Shown: piece by piece, positions 9,373-20,651 of the stretch
How positions within the stretch are numbered: the first letter of the stretch is position 1
Layout of the letters: each line of letters opens with the position of its first letter
Source: Siderastrea radians
Lineage: Eukaryota; Cnidaria; Anthozoa; Scleractinia; Rhizangiidae
NCBI GenBank assembly: GCA_964017195.1
Contig: OZ024890.1
Span: 50,521,593-50,585,592 of the forward strand
DNA: 64,000 nt
Direction: 5' to 3'
Translations under genes and position numbers: made by a program
The notes under the pieces: generated by a model
What the model was told of the DNA's origin: nothing
What the model saw: the letters and a program-made list of their open reading frames with translations, nothing else
Databases searched by the model: none

Positions 9373-12300
9373 CTGAAGAAGAAAAAGAAAAAATATTATA
9401 ATTGAATGAATGCAAAGCTCCATCAACTGCATTTAGTGAATTGTGTGCATTTATCAAGCAAAACAAAAATAGAGCCTGGTCACAGGTTAGTAGGCTCTAC
9501 AGGGTGGTTCTAATTTTTCCACCTGTGGAAAAAAAAACATTAAGGCGTTAAGCTAGTAAGTGCTACTTTTCTGTGGTGTTGTACAAGGTGGTTCTACCTT
9601 TTGAGTTTGGGGATGAAAGCCTAAAGTGTAAGGTAAAGGTAAGGTCGCACACGAGCCAAGGAGGTCCACACAGCCGGAGCTTATCCTGGTTTCTGTAACA
9701 TGAAGCAACTGAGAGTATTACTACCCCCCCCCCCTGGACTGAATGCTGGTCCATTGCAGGGTTACCCCCCCAGCAGTATGTCGCCAGTAAGCATTAAATA
9801 CACCTGGGTGGAGAGTCAATGTGGGGTAAAGTATGTTGTCTAAGGAAACAACATGATGGCAGGGAGTGGGTGTTGAACAACCAAGCATAAACATAGAAAA
9901 AATTCACTTACATTGGACTCAGCCCTCTGTTGAGTGCTACGCTGCTGCATTTGTGATTGTGACGGAAGACTACTTGATCTTGTGGGAGATGCTCGAGCTT
10001 GCTGAGGTTGTTGTCTTTGCTGCTGGTGCTGCTGCTGCTGCTGCTGCTGTTGCTGTCGCATTCTTTCTTCCTCTTGAAGCTGTATTGCTAACTGAAGACT
10101 GTGGAAATAACCATGCTAGAGTTCACTTCTGTCGCAGTAAGTAAATTTCAATCTCTTGATCTTGTTTGGCCTAAAACTCTCATTCAGTCCAGCTCTGGGA
10201 CTGGACAAAACACTTAACCACTTTCGTAGGCTTGTTACAGTACATCAGTTGGTATACATGTAAACATACCACATCATTTACTATTTTTAGCCCTACTCAC
10301 TCATTACAGTAACTAGAATTTGTTTGATAGCAGCAGAGACTGAAGGCTACCACAGTTGCTTATTACTTCCACCCTGGACAAAACTAGTTGAGAGAAATTT
10401 TAGACTACAAAGTAGTCCATATTTAGGGCAAATTTGTTGGGCTATATTTAAATCAATAACTTGCTGGGCAGGAAAAAAGGTGAAATCCACTTGCCCAATG
10501 GGCCAGTAAATTTCAGTTTTCACTTGTCCCCACTTAAATATTACTAGCCCAATGGGAACGCAACATGCCTTATCAACTACAGTAGTTCAGGTCCTAGGTA
10601 CCTACAGTACCTAAAGATACTAACTGGACAGTGACACAAATGCTGTGTCAGATACAGAGAAACTACTGGTATTACCAGTACGGCTGTCTGTGACACTGTC
10701 CAGAAGCTTGATCTCGTTTTTTATCATCATCTGCCAAAGTATGTGGGAGTGTGGATTTTAAATTAATCCATGCTTTGAACTCATTGTTTCGCTCATACTG
10801 CAGTCATCTTGAACTAGTTTCTGACTGAAAATTATCATTTATAAAGCTGACTCTTTCAGACAGACTCACAAGACTACTGAGGCCCACTGAGCCACCAAAT
10901 GTCTATTTTCACTTGCCCAAGAGCAAAATTTACTTGCCCCGGGCAACTGGACCTGGGTCTTTCCCTGCCCTGACTTGAGAGTAAACAAGAAGAAATAAGA
11001 CCCTTTTGCAATCTAGAAAAACCGAATGTGGGTATATTTCTCCATCTCTCTGAATAAAATGCAGACAAGTAATGCATTTCTTCTCTTCTCTCCTCCCCTC
11101 CTTAAATGTTGAAGATCTGTAAGTTCATAAGGCTCCTTTCAATGGCAAAGAACATTGATAAGGAGGGGCCGGGGAGGGGAGGGGTAAAATTTATTGTTGA
11201 TAAAGGGTAAGGATTTTCATGGTCAAATGTACAATACAAGTCTGCTCAAAGTGACTCAAGGTAACAACATTGTTTACTTACTCAGACCATTCTTGATGAG
11301 ACTGGGCACCCTGCTGGGGAGGTGCCTGACTGGGTTGGGGTTGGGGTTGGGGCTGAGGTTGAGCAGGTCCTCCAGGGTATAACTGTGTCTGAGGCCCACT
11401 AGCAGCCTGTTCCTGTTCCTCTTGAAGGCTTAATGCTACCAGGAAACTGCAAGAAACAGTGTAACTGAGCGACTGTCACTATACAGTAACTAGCAGAAAC
11501 AGTCCAACTGTGTTCACGAACGCTGTTGAAAGCTTACTGCTACATGGTTGCTGTAAGAAACAGTCTAACTGAGTGAATGCTATTAGAACTCAACTTTGAC
11601 AAGTTACAATTATTTCTCAGTCAGAGCCCAGTATGTACACAAATTATTATGTTTTAAGCATGACCATGTTGCATTATTGTATGTGATTTTGTCGCACAAT
11701 TAGTCTCATTGTATTTGAGTGGAAGTCCTAGAGAATGGTCTTAATGCCACATGTAATTGGGTGGATCCTCAAATTTGGAAAACAGATAATGTGTCAGCAA
11801 AAAAGTTGAAGATCCTAAACCAGCAAAATCACATGCAAAAACCAAATGTGGACTCACAAACAAATTAAGATAATTATATTGCTCCACAAAATAAAAGCAA
11901 AAACAAACAAACAAATTAAATAAATAACAGAAAAAGAAACAAAAAATGATAAAGAAAACATTGGGAATGTGAGTTGGAGCTGCATCTACAGCTTGAAAAC
12001 AATGATGTTACATGTTGCAGATAAGTTCAAATTAGCAATTAATCTTCTGCAGATGACTGTAAAAATTATAAAATATTAATTATAATAATTACAAAGGCCA
12101 TTAATTCACTTACTCTTGGTCTTCTTGAGAAAGTTGTTGGCCAAGTGGTACATGTGTGGGCTTGGGCGAGTGGCGCACAATAGGAAGGGACCTGAACTCT
12201 GCATCCACAAAAAAGCTGTCACCTTCAACATTAGCTAACGATTCCCAGATGACACGCTCTTCTGTAAGAAATCCCTGATCTGTGACAAGTAGGAAAAGTT

Positions 12301-15300
12301 CATCCTAAAAGACAATAAATATGTACCATAGTCAAGTGATGAGTGCATTGGGTTTGTACTGTGGAGGTCCTGGGTTCAATTCATCATCCCTACCACTGGC
12401 TGTACTGGACTCTAGGAGCGCCAAATTTAACTCAGGACTCCATGCTTTGAAAGAAGCCGATTGGCTTTACCACTGCCAGTTTAGGTTTGTTTGAAACAAT
12501 TGCCTTCAAATTAATTTTTCAATACTTGTCTCCAGGAGCTGCTGTCTTTCAATCAAACAACATTATTAAGTTACCCTGCCCCCTTCCTTGCCTACGTTAA
12601 CTGAACATAATATAGAAGGCAATGGACTTATAATGTGAGGGTCCAGGGTTCAGGTTAACTTTCTTTTCCCTACCCATGGCTGTATTTGGCTGCAGTAGTC
12701 CTGAATTCAACTCCTCCATGCTTTGGCAGTGGTCTACTGGCTTGAGCCCTGCCAGTTGGGATTCTTTACTATACTAGGTTTGTTTGAGATAATATTATTG
12801 TTTCAATTACATGTCTCCAAAAGCTGTTACAGCAGTTGCAAAGAGACTTGAGAGACAGGCTATAATTTGGGTCATTTCTGACATTCTCATAGTCTGTAAA
12901 TATTTACCCTCCCCCCCCCCCCCCCCTTTATCAATGTTGTTATGAATTTAGTAATGACATTCAAAGTAACAAGCAACAACATTGAAAGGGGAAGGGGGTA
13001 AAAATATATTTAAGTTTTCCATTTGCTTTTAAGAGTGCACTTTAGATGGAAATCCAGTTTTTTTGCAGAGTGTCTCAACAATTTTGCAACTGCTTGTAGC
13101 TTTAAATCTACTAACTTACAGATAAAATGTTGTAAATACTGTTTTAAACCTACTCCCCTTCCTTGCCTCTTCTTACCATACATTATATTTTTTCAAGTTC
13201 TCAACAACAGGTAACTTAAAACAATGAAGAAATCAATCTTGTTAAGACACTTTTCTCTCATGAAATACTAAATAAAAATATTACCAACAAACAACTTTTC
13301 TTTCATCAGTAATGATCTAATCAAAGTAAGGTAAGAGCAAAAAAACAAACAAACAAACAAATGAACAAAAAAAGATAGAAAATTCCTCTTTAGTATTTTA
13401 ATCTGGCATGAAAGAATATATCTTTTACCTTGTGCTTGTGAAAGGTGCTAAAGTGATTATTCCTAAAAAACACACCAAGCTGATCGTTTTGTAGCCGTGA
13501 ATTCAGTTCACACAAGCCATGGTATGTCAGTTGACTTGCTGTCTGCTCAAGGAATGCTTCACTGATCAAACCTAAAACAAAATATCACAATCATAACAAA
13601 TTGAGTCTTTTTTAACAGTGTATTGAACTACTTTGATGGAAGGTTTGTAAAGCTGTCATATTACCCAGCATGCAGTGTGGAGATGGTGGCAATGGGTTAG
13701 TGATGTTTTAGAGATTAGAAGAATGCTGAGGAAACTGCATGACAACATAACCAGGCAAGCCCTTTTCTGGAGCTCACAAGCTAGAAAGACCTTAAAACAC
13801 CTGGAGGGGGTCAGCTAAACAAGAAGTTTACTCTTGAGCAATCATATAGAAAGCCCACAGGATCAAGATGAGTAGAGGAGGACTTTAGGTGCCCTACATG
13901 TATGCTTCACTTAGGATTGGCATGGATAGAGAGAGGCTAGAGATGAGAACCCTAACCTGGGCACCAGATTGAGGACAAATTAAGGTGTAGAGTTTGTAGA
14001 GAACAACAACAAAGGGGTTTCAAATTTGCTGCAATGGCTGCCACTGTTCTTGTGTGAGATAGAGCAGTATGGAAGGAGCTAATTTTCCACTATGATGATC
14101 ACATGGCTCTGATAATGATTACCCAACCTGGTTGAAGGTCACAATAGCTGTAATGTGCACTTTACTATGAACATGATGGAGGTAAATGTCACAAGGACCA
14201 GTGATTAGTGTATTATGCTATCTTATTATATGGCAAGGAATTCTTCAGTCTAAATCGAGTGTTCTGATTGGTTAGTCTTCGGTCGGGATTTTACAGTACG
14301 GACCATTACGATGGAAACGGTCCTTTTTGGATATTTTTGTTGTTGTGCTAACGCTACACCAAAATTCAAACTGTGAAAATGCAAGAAGATAAAAAAAGAA
14401 AAGGTTTGGAGCTGGTACAAAACAAATGAACGAGGTAAACACGTCTGCTTAGAAAAAGCGATCTTCAATTAAGTTTACCGACTGGGCCAACGTTCTTCAG
14501 TGACTGTGTTTGTTTATAATAATTGTTTTTTTGTACAGCTATAGACTGTAAGCTGTAAAGACCCAAGTAAATTGGCCAAGACTTAAACAATAATTATTAA
14601 AATTCAGCATTAACAAAAGAGTACGTTTCTCACAAGAAAACCTCACGGCGAAAAAGAATGAAAACTGCTAAACAACTAGCAAACGGCTTTTACCGGCAAC
14701 TATAAAGCAAACGATCACGTTCTTGTCTAGTTTAATATTCGCCATCGCTTCAGTCAGCGCTTTCCACAAGAACAAATTTAAGCTACACGTACATGCATTA
14801 AACTAACAGTGTACCTTGATTCCTCAGCGAGATTTTTGCTCTTGTAGTGCACATCCTTGAAAATAATTTTAGCGTGTTCACAAGTCCGCTCTTGCTGTAG
14901 CTCGCGCTAAAAACAACTTTGTTAGGTGCGACGAAAATTTGCTCTCAGCATCCACAAAGTTCTCTTTAAAGCCACTGAAGCAAACAACTTGCAGTATTTG
15001 ATGGAGAGATAATTTCCAGTGTCTTTTTTTAGGTTCGAGTGTTCTTTTGTTCACAATGACTAACACGCTGCCACAATTTCCAGCGTTTGAGAAGCACGTA
15101 TGTGAGCCAGTTTTACCGCGGCCTTTTCATTATTCTTCTTTTTCCCGAATTGTCTCTGCCCATAACAAAGAAGTATTTTCAAATAAAACTTTCTTGTGTT
15201 GTACAGGACGACGAAAAACTGACACACATAATAGAAGCAGAGCAGTTTTCATTCAAGAGCCACGCAAGTTTCTGCCGATCGACAGCAACGATCATCAAAC

Positions 15301-17717
15301 TGATTCGAAAGCCTGTTAAAATCGCTGGCTTCTTTCCTTGACACCGCGCCGGAAATTGACTTGAATGAACTACCGGAAGTGTTGTTTCGTACGAAAAATG
15401 ATGCCGTATAATAAACCACTTACTAACTTCACTTGCTCGGGACCGTACTGGGGAATATTGGCCCTCGGTCATTTTTGTACGGACCTTGCTACGCTCGGTC
15501 CGTACTGCCACGACCTCGGGCCAATATTCCCCAGTACGGCCCTCGCGTTCAGTTAGTAAGAGGTTATTAAATAAGAGTTGTATTAAATTGTTTAATAAAA
15601 TCTATATTAAAATTTAGTACCACAGTATTGTTTAAGATGATTTCCTCTGAACATTGAGCAATAAGTGCAAAAATATTTAGTTACCAGAAAAATACTACTG
15701 GTAGTTCATAGCATGGTAACATTTTGAACAAAAAAAGAAGGAATTATCAATACTTAAGCTCCCACGCTAACCCCGTGAAAGAAAATTGAAATTGAAGTTA
15801 TCCATATTTTATTTGAAAAGTAGACTATGAGCAGTCAGGGATAGACTCAGGGATAGTCAGGGGAAATGAACAAGCGAGCGGGCTTGAAAATCGCCCGCGC
15901 CATTGAAACGTGACGCGCGTGTCAAGCTGCTAGTGAGTCCGAAAGAGAGACTACAGACTAAGCCACAGTGGTTGACCCTTCACGGCCGAGTGATTTTTAA
16001 GTGTCAATTTTTGTCATATCATTGCCAAAACGCAGGACATGTCAGTTGCCTTGAAATATCAGATGTAAACACGAGGAAAAAAACGTGCTTATCACGGGTC
16101 TTTGTGGGAGGGATCTCGAATTTAACACCGAAGAAAACAGCTTAAAAGCCCTCTATTAACGATTTCATTAACCAGGTGGCAGAACCGAATATCATTTTAA
16201 ACTTCTGAAATTTCTTTTTAGGCACCCCTGGTTGTCTGCTTCCAAGTGTACGGAAGGTATGCTAAGGTCGTTCATTTCAATAACTTTTGCTCTTTGATTT
16301 CGCTGTTTAATGGCAAGATCACCAAATAACACTCGCATTCACCGATGTCTGTGCCAATGTCGGCAACATCACGTCACAGCAGAAGCGCTTCTACTCCTTG
16401 CTTTTGCTCCTGTTTTAGTAATCCTAACGTATTTCAAGAAATTTGATGTTTGTAAACTAACCACATCAATAATCTCAGGAGTGTCGAAAAGTCCCCAGGG
16501 AGTTGTTGACAGACAGATCTCAGAGAAAGAGCCAATGAGAATTTTGCGTTGTGAGAGCAACGCATAAATTATTCAACTGCTGTGGTTTAGTCTGTAGTCT
16601 CTCTTTCCGACTCACTACACTAGCGACTCGACACGAGCATCACGTTTCAACGACGCGGGCGATTTTCAAGCCCGCTAGCTTGTTCATTTCCGTTGACTAT
16701 CCCTGAGCGGAAAGAAATTTTAATTTTCTCAAGAATGCTTGAGAATTTAATTGGGGGGTCACTTGGAGAAGCAAATTAAAGTGAGATGTTTAAAATAATA
16801 TTTAAAATGTAACCTTGCTTTGATTAGTTTTTTTAGTAAATAATTTTTGCACTTATTGCTCGACTGTTGAGTGGAATCCGTCTTAAAGGTGAGGTCGGCT
16901 GTTTAGTTCAAATCATTAACTTTAAGTTACCTTCAGACACCAGTTGGGTTTCTGCACCATCTTGTTTGCTTGCAATTATTTTCTCCACCAGCTGATTGTA
17001 ACTTAAAGCACCCACAGCAGAGACAGTTTCAGTATTCTGTGGATCAATAAGCCAGCCATGGTACAAACCAATGGAGAGAAGATCAAACACTATGCACTCT
17101 GGTGTGAACTCAAAGTCTGAGACCCTGAAAAGTAGTATAAACATTAAGCCTTGGTACATAATACTGCATTCATTGTTAGAGCTCTGTGGATCAACAAGCG
17201 AGCAGGCGAGCGAGTGAACAAGTGAGTGAGTGAGTGAGTGAGTGAGTGAGTGCAGCATGTGAGTGGCGCATCTTACTGAAATTTACATCGTACAACTTAC
17301 TTGTATAAATCATAACAGGAAAATGTCTACTCACCCCGTAAATTTTACATTAACATCTAATCCTGTCTGTAATTTGTTCATGATTGCAATGGCATCATGC
17401 ATGTTTTGTTCATAGTTAAGTTGGGCTCCCTCTGACAATCGCTGTAGAAAAAGAAAAAATCAGTAAATTACTGTACATAATTTCATTATTTAATTTGTTT
17501 TTGTGCTGCCTTATCAAATAAATAAATCAATGAAATATAGCAAAGCACTGTGACTCTGTCATTCTACGATGAACAGACTGACATAACTGATCAATGGCAA
17601 TCAATTACAATGTATAAGAAGAGCAATCACCATCGACAATTTTAAGAGATTACTTAAGAGTTATTTATTTACCAAGACGTATAATTAATTTCTCATATTT
17701 TTGCTTGTTTTTTTTAC

Positions 17718-17748
<31 letters not shown>

Positions 17749-20651
17749 TTTTTTATAATTTTTGTTTATTATTTCTTTTAATCGTACATTCATTGTTTAA
17801 TGCAGGATTGTAATGCGCATATGAGTATATTTATAGAATGTGCACTATAAGTGTTAAATATTATTAATATTATTAAACCAATATTAAATGAATTACATGT
17901 AGACTGGTATTAGCTAAAGGATGACCTTTGGATAGTCACACAAAAAGCAGGTTATTGGTTGCTAGCACGTGCCAAAATTTGGCATTCACTGGGGATCCAA
18001 TGAAGAGGAAAATCACTGTCTAGAAAATATCCTGTTTTTTTTTTTACTTTTGCATGTTACATGCTGTGTCACAGAGCACTATCATTATCAGTTATTGAAC
18101 AAGAGTAGAAAAAAAGCTGCGAAATCATGCTGCCAATTTTTGTTTGTGAAAAAAATTATTAAAGAAAATTTTCAGCACAGAAGAAGGCAGGAGTTTGGAA
18201 ATGCATTCAAAGTTGTCAGCAGTAGAGAACAGTTTGGGAACTTTCAGCATCAACTTGTTAACATAATTTTGCCTTTGTAAATGGTTTGCACCCTGGGGTC
18301 ATATTATCATAAGTCGGTGAAGTATGCTCGTCCTGAGAAAGGACTGTTAGTGATGACAATGACTGATGTTTCCACAACCTCACGGGAATTCTTTATCAGA
18401 GTCAAGTGAATTGTGAATCATCAGTAGATGTTAAAAGTCTCTGGTTGTTAACCTGATTGATTGACAAACGCGCGATGTTATTGGTCATCTGTCAGTTAAG
18501 CTGTCATTTTATTGGCTGTGAAGACTGTAAAATGTAATTCATGCTTTTGCGATAAAACCACATGTAGAACAGGTCAGGGTAGATCTAAAATTTCTTGAAT
18601 GGGGGGGGGGGGGAGGGCTAAATTGGCTTCAATCTCTAGGGAGAGAGGTCAGAAAGGCATCATCCCCCCTCCAAAGTGCTTGAACATTTTCAACTCCTCA
18701 TTAATGCCTGGGCGTAGCCAGGGCTGCAGCCTCTAAAACCCCTCCAGGATCTACATGTACCCTTTAGTTATATCCAGTAGGTCCATATCTAGAAAATCTA
18801 AGGGACTGACGTGGGCTCTGTCTTTGTATAGTCACATTATGGCAAATGAGGAATTTGACATTGTTCCCGGGGGTACTCCCTACAGTGGGCTGTACAGGGG
18901 AACTCTGAGTGTTTGGTTTGTGTCCCTTTGTACCAGCACATGTACACAAGAACAGAACCCTGAAATGTGTGCTTGGGGAATAAGGCAATAGCCTTGATAC
19001 AACAAGAAGCATTGCACATTGCTTGACCAACGATATGACGTATAATTATATCACAGATGCATGTGTCAGCTGCCAATCAATGATTTACACTGTAAGTAAG
19101 CAATGCTTTGAAAAACTTGAGCTACTCAATTTTTAGTATTATTCAGGGGCACCCAACGGTTCGTTTTGGGGAACTGATCTGTCCGGCAGGCCTAAAATTG
19201 CCTGACATTTTCAGATTTCATTGCGGTGCAAGCTAGAGATTTCTATAGCAAAACATCTCCTCAGAATTTCAAGACAAGAAGACTTATTAATTCCTATTGT
19301 TTTCGGAGGGAGAGATACATGTATGTCGTTTAGAGTTTAAAATAAGGTCAGCTGGCATTTTCGGAGAGCCATCAGTAGCACGGAAATTCGGTGGATAAGA
19401 TTCTGTTTCCTAAAATTATCAGCAGATTAAATTTTCAGCTAAAAACGCCGAACAGATCAGTCTGTATTAGCTTACACAAATATGCCTTTAAATAGCTCGG
19501 AAATAATCTAAGAAAGCGGAAAATGATATTTGAAGTATTTTGTCAAAATTTTCTTGTTGGGTGCCCCTTATTAATGATCAGGGGTTTCAATAAAATTTGA
19601 AGTAGGCAGCTGGTTTGAATAGAGTAACCGACTGTATCAACTAGGGGTTTGAAACAATCTTTCTTTAATTACTTTAATTTAGGGCAAAAAGTAGCCGACT
19701 TTTCTGAGCAAAATAGCCGACGCTTTTCGTCGGCCGTCGGTGCTTATTGAAAGCACTGATTGATAGACCAGAGCAAGTATCTACTAATCAACTGATACTA
19801 CATACTTTGGGTGATTCTTCTAAAATGCAGTCTCCAACATACTCCATGAGCTGCCCTGAAGTGACAATCTCCTGATGTGATGGAAGATTAATTCGTCTCT
19901 GCAAAAGCAAGACATTCACAATAGCCAGCAATGGACAGGGGCCATTTTCATTCTGTGTTATGATTGGAGTATTAATCCCTTTCCATTTAATCCACTTGAT
20001 ATGATAAATTGACTCTAAAACCTGTTGTTCTGCTTCAGTGACACTTCCTGTTCCTGTCTTTTCCTTATTTCCGGCTGCTAGTTCTGTCAGTTCTGAATCT
20101 TCGCCCATATGCATGGCTCTTTCTGAAGTGGCTCCTGTTTCACTTGTCTCACCAACATCACCTGTACCTTGACCTGAAATATCGCCTCTATCAGACAAAT
20201 TTGTGTTCAAGTCTTCGTTTGCTGCGGAAACCTCAAAAGTGCTGCCACTATTTTCCGACAACTGCAAGTAACCTTGCGTCGTGTCTTCCTCAGTGCCAGA
20301 GTCGTTGTCGATCTCTGCTGTAGTGCTTTCATGCATAACCTCATCTTGGCTGTTCACTTTCCTACACTTTGTTGTTTCAATTTGTTCATTCAATACTTTG
20401 TCGCCACTAGCTTCGACCACAGGCGGAGAATGTTCTTCAACTAACTTTGAATCCATAATTTGGTCGCTTGTTTTCATGTTGCTACTCTGTGAACCATTTT
20501 CTTCCAAGGCTGAACCGTCGCGAATCTCTCCCGCACCTTGCGTTTCTGTTTCGTCCACTGAAGTTGCCGAGCTGACGCCGCTGACTGAATCATTGTTTAA
20601 AAATTCATCAGGATTTGCTGCTGAATTTGCAGACAGATCTTCCATTTTCAA
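9352..20651 (-). CDS. MINDY1/2-like (FAM63): MINDY-1/2 (FAM63) family deubiquitinase, complete, 8 exons
   Basis: A cysteine peptidase that trims Lys48-linked polyubiquitin. Coding exons, 5' to 3' on the minus strand: 19806-20651, 17335-17441, 16931-17124, 13429-13571, 12114-12304, 11282-11446, 9912-10098, 9352-9372. All junctions are GT-AG and keep frame, giving 617 residues. Residues 1-210 are acidic, Ser/Thr-rich and probably disordered. The catalytic domain starts near IYHIKWIKWKG and contains TPIITQNENGPCPLL with Gln233 and Cys239. DFEFTPECIVFDLL and YHGWLIDPQ follow, then FFRNNHFSTFHKHK with His422. The 183-residue Cys-His gap is close to the 182 of human MINDY-1. After it come two UIM/MIU-like helices (FLVALSLQEEQE and LQLAIQLQEEER), a Pro-Gln run, a polyglutamine run and the C-terminal CNIL. 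The CaaX-type end suggests membrane anchoring by prenylation. Large introns are filled with mobile elements, but no exon is damaged. Confidence 0.93.
9373..9911 (-). other. MINDY intron 7, no element seen
   Basis: Contains a poly-C run at about 9723-9735 and nothing else recognised. Confidence 0.5.
9912..10098 (-). CDS. MINDY exon 7 (polyglutamine)
   Basis: 187 bp, acceptor TTTCCACAG, donor GTAAGT. It encodes LQLAIQLQEEERM, then a CAG-coded glutamine run broken by one His and later Arg, and a Ser/Gln-rich tail. The CAG tract makes a false poly-Ala frame on the plus strand. Confidence 0.85.
10099..11281 (-). other. MINDY intron 6
   Basis: Non-coding. The one structured feature is a short inverted repeat at 10624-10703 (CTGGACAGTGACACA paired with TGTGACACTGTCCAG, 15 bp perfect). 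Confidence 0.5.
11282..11446 (-). CDS. MINDY exon 6 (UIM-like helix, PQ repeat)
   Basis: 165 bp, acceptor TTCTTGCAG, donor GTAAGT. It encodes DFLVALSLQEEQEQAA, a UIM/MIU-like helix, then a Pro-Gln run made by a (CCCCAA)n hexamer repeat (about 11332-11353) and a Gln/Pro/Ser-rich linker. Confidence 0.85.
11447..12113 (-). other. MINDY intron 5, nothing recognised
   Basis: AT-rich intron with a short AAAC-rich simple-sequence patch near 11890-11945. Confidence 0.5.
12114..12304 (-). CDS. MINDY exon 5
   Basis: 191 bp, acceptor TTTTAG, donor GTAAGT. It encodes LFLLVTDQGFLTEERVIWE and GDSFFVDAEF, the end of the catalytic domain, then the start of the ubiquitin-binding tail (QLSQEDQ). Confidence 0.92.
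12336..12545 (+). repeat. SINE-like repeat, copy 1
   Basis: Carries GGTCCTGGGTTCAATTC, a good RNA polymerase III B box, shortly after a start resembling a tRNA-derived head. A body with GGCTGTACTGGACTC, CTCCATGCTTTG and CTGCCAGTTTAGGTTTG follows. The same order of motifs recurs at 12607-12835. Confidence 0.55.
12607..12835 (+). repeat. SINE-like repeat, copy 2
   Basis: Shares GGGTCCAGGGTTCAGGTTAA, CTCCATGCTTTGG, CTGCCAGTTGGG and TAGGTTTGTTTGA with the copy at 12336. The B-box-like core is degenerate. Both lie in MINDY intron 4. Confidence 0.5.
12908..12927. repeat. Poly-C tract
   Basis: About 20 C in MINDY intron 4. Similar G or C runs occur at 5305-5316, 18601-18613 and 25009-25023. Confidence 0.9.
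13429..13571 (-). CDS. MINDY exon 4 (catalytic His)
   Basis: 143 bp, acceptor TTGTTTTAG, donor GTAAAA (a weaker donor). It encodes FLEQTASQLTYHGLCEL and FFRNNHFSTFHKHK with the catalytic histidine. Confidence 0.92.
14222..15560. mobile_element. Putative 1.3-kb DNA transposon ending in a large hairpin
   Basis: CTTATTATATGGC at the left and GTTAGTAAG at the right are imperfectly inverted, and CAGTACGGACCATT near the left echoes the GTACGG motifs of the right-end hairpin. No transposase is recognised. The boundaries are approximate and the call rests mainly on the structured right end and recall of similar coral repeats. Confidence 0.45.
15419..15556. repeat. Large imperfect palindrome
   Basis: TACTGGGGAATATTGGCCC (15447-15465 region) pairs with GGGCCAATATTCCCCAGTA (15518-15537 region), and CTTACTAAC pairs with GTTAGTAAG outside them. 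The inner part has further paired GTACGGACC and GGTCCGTAC. Confidence 0.8.
15821..16715 (-). mobile_element. MULE-like non-autonomous element, copy 1 (right end damaged)
   Basis: Starts TAGACTATGAGCAGTC and has long inverted ends: GACTACAGACTAAGCCACAG at about 15950 against CTGTGGTTTAGTCTGTAGTC at about 16579, plus CGCCCGCGCC against GACGCGGGCGATTT. It matches the intact copy at 22416-23395 over ends and interior (for example AAAAGCCCTCTATTAA) in opposite orientation. The outermost right TIR is lost after CCCTGAGCGGAAAGA. It lies in MINDY intron 3. Confidence 0.7.
16931..17124 (-). CDS. MINDY exon 3
   Basis: 194 bp, acceptor TTTTCAG, donor GTAACT. It encodes VSDFEFTPECIVFDLL, LYHGWLIDPQ and SYNQLVEKII, the most conserved part of the family after the active site. 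Confidence 0.92.
17221..17252. repeat. (GAGT)n microsatellite
   Basis: Tetranucleotide tract in MINDY intron 2, just upstream of exon 3's acceptor region on the minus strand. Confidence 0.85.
17335..17441 (-). CDS. MINDY exon 2
   Basis: 107 bp, acceptor TTTCTACAG, donor GTGAGT. It encodes RLSEGAQLNYEQNMHDAI and LQTGLDVNVKFTG, a conserved block of the MINDY fold. Confidence 0.9.
17718..17750. repeat. (ATT)n microsatellite
   Basis: Short ATT tract in a T-rich part of MINDY intron 1. Confidence 0.85.
17751..19143 (-). other. MINDY intron 1, unannotated part
   Basis: No exon or clear element. Includes a poly-G run at about 18601-18613 and a CTGGGCGTAGCCAGGG scrap at about 18708 that resembles a hAT terminus. 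Confidence 0.45.
19144..19569 (-). mobile_element. CAGGGGCACCCAACG MITE, reverse copy
   Basis: Same ends and related interior as the element at 7462-7865, but inverted: its left end continues GGTTCG like the right end of the first copy. The right terminus has one change (CCCCTT). Flanks attatt and attaat are compatible with a mutated 6-bp target duplication. Confidence 0.8.
19577..19758 (-). repeat. Dispersed 180-bp repeat, copy A
   Basis: TCAGGGGTTTCAATAAAATT through GCCGTCGGTGCTTATTGAAAG. It is the reverse complement, with substitutions, of 24183-24363. It abuts MINDY exon 1's donor side. Confidence 0.75.
19806..20651 (-). CDS. MINDY exon 1
   Basis: 282 codons from ATG (20649-20651) to a GTATGT donor at 19805-19800, phase 0. 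It encodes the acidic low-complexity N-terminus and the catalytic Gln-Cys pair in QNENGPCPLL. Confidence 0.9.

Noticed and set aside
9866..10144. Plus-strand ORF with an alanine run
   Set aside because: Antisense shadow of the CAG polyglutamine tract in MINDY exon 7.
11332..11353. TTGGGG repeats as telomere sequence
   Set aside because: Only about four units, and they encode the Pro-Gln run of MINDY exon 6 in frame; not a telomere.
15047..15511. Overlapping ORFs of 84-110 codons on both strands
   Set aside because: No recognisable domain; they fall in a palindromic mobile element where both strands stay open by composition.
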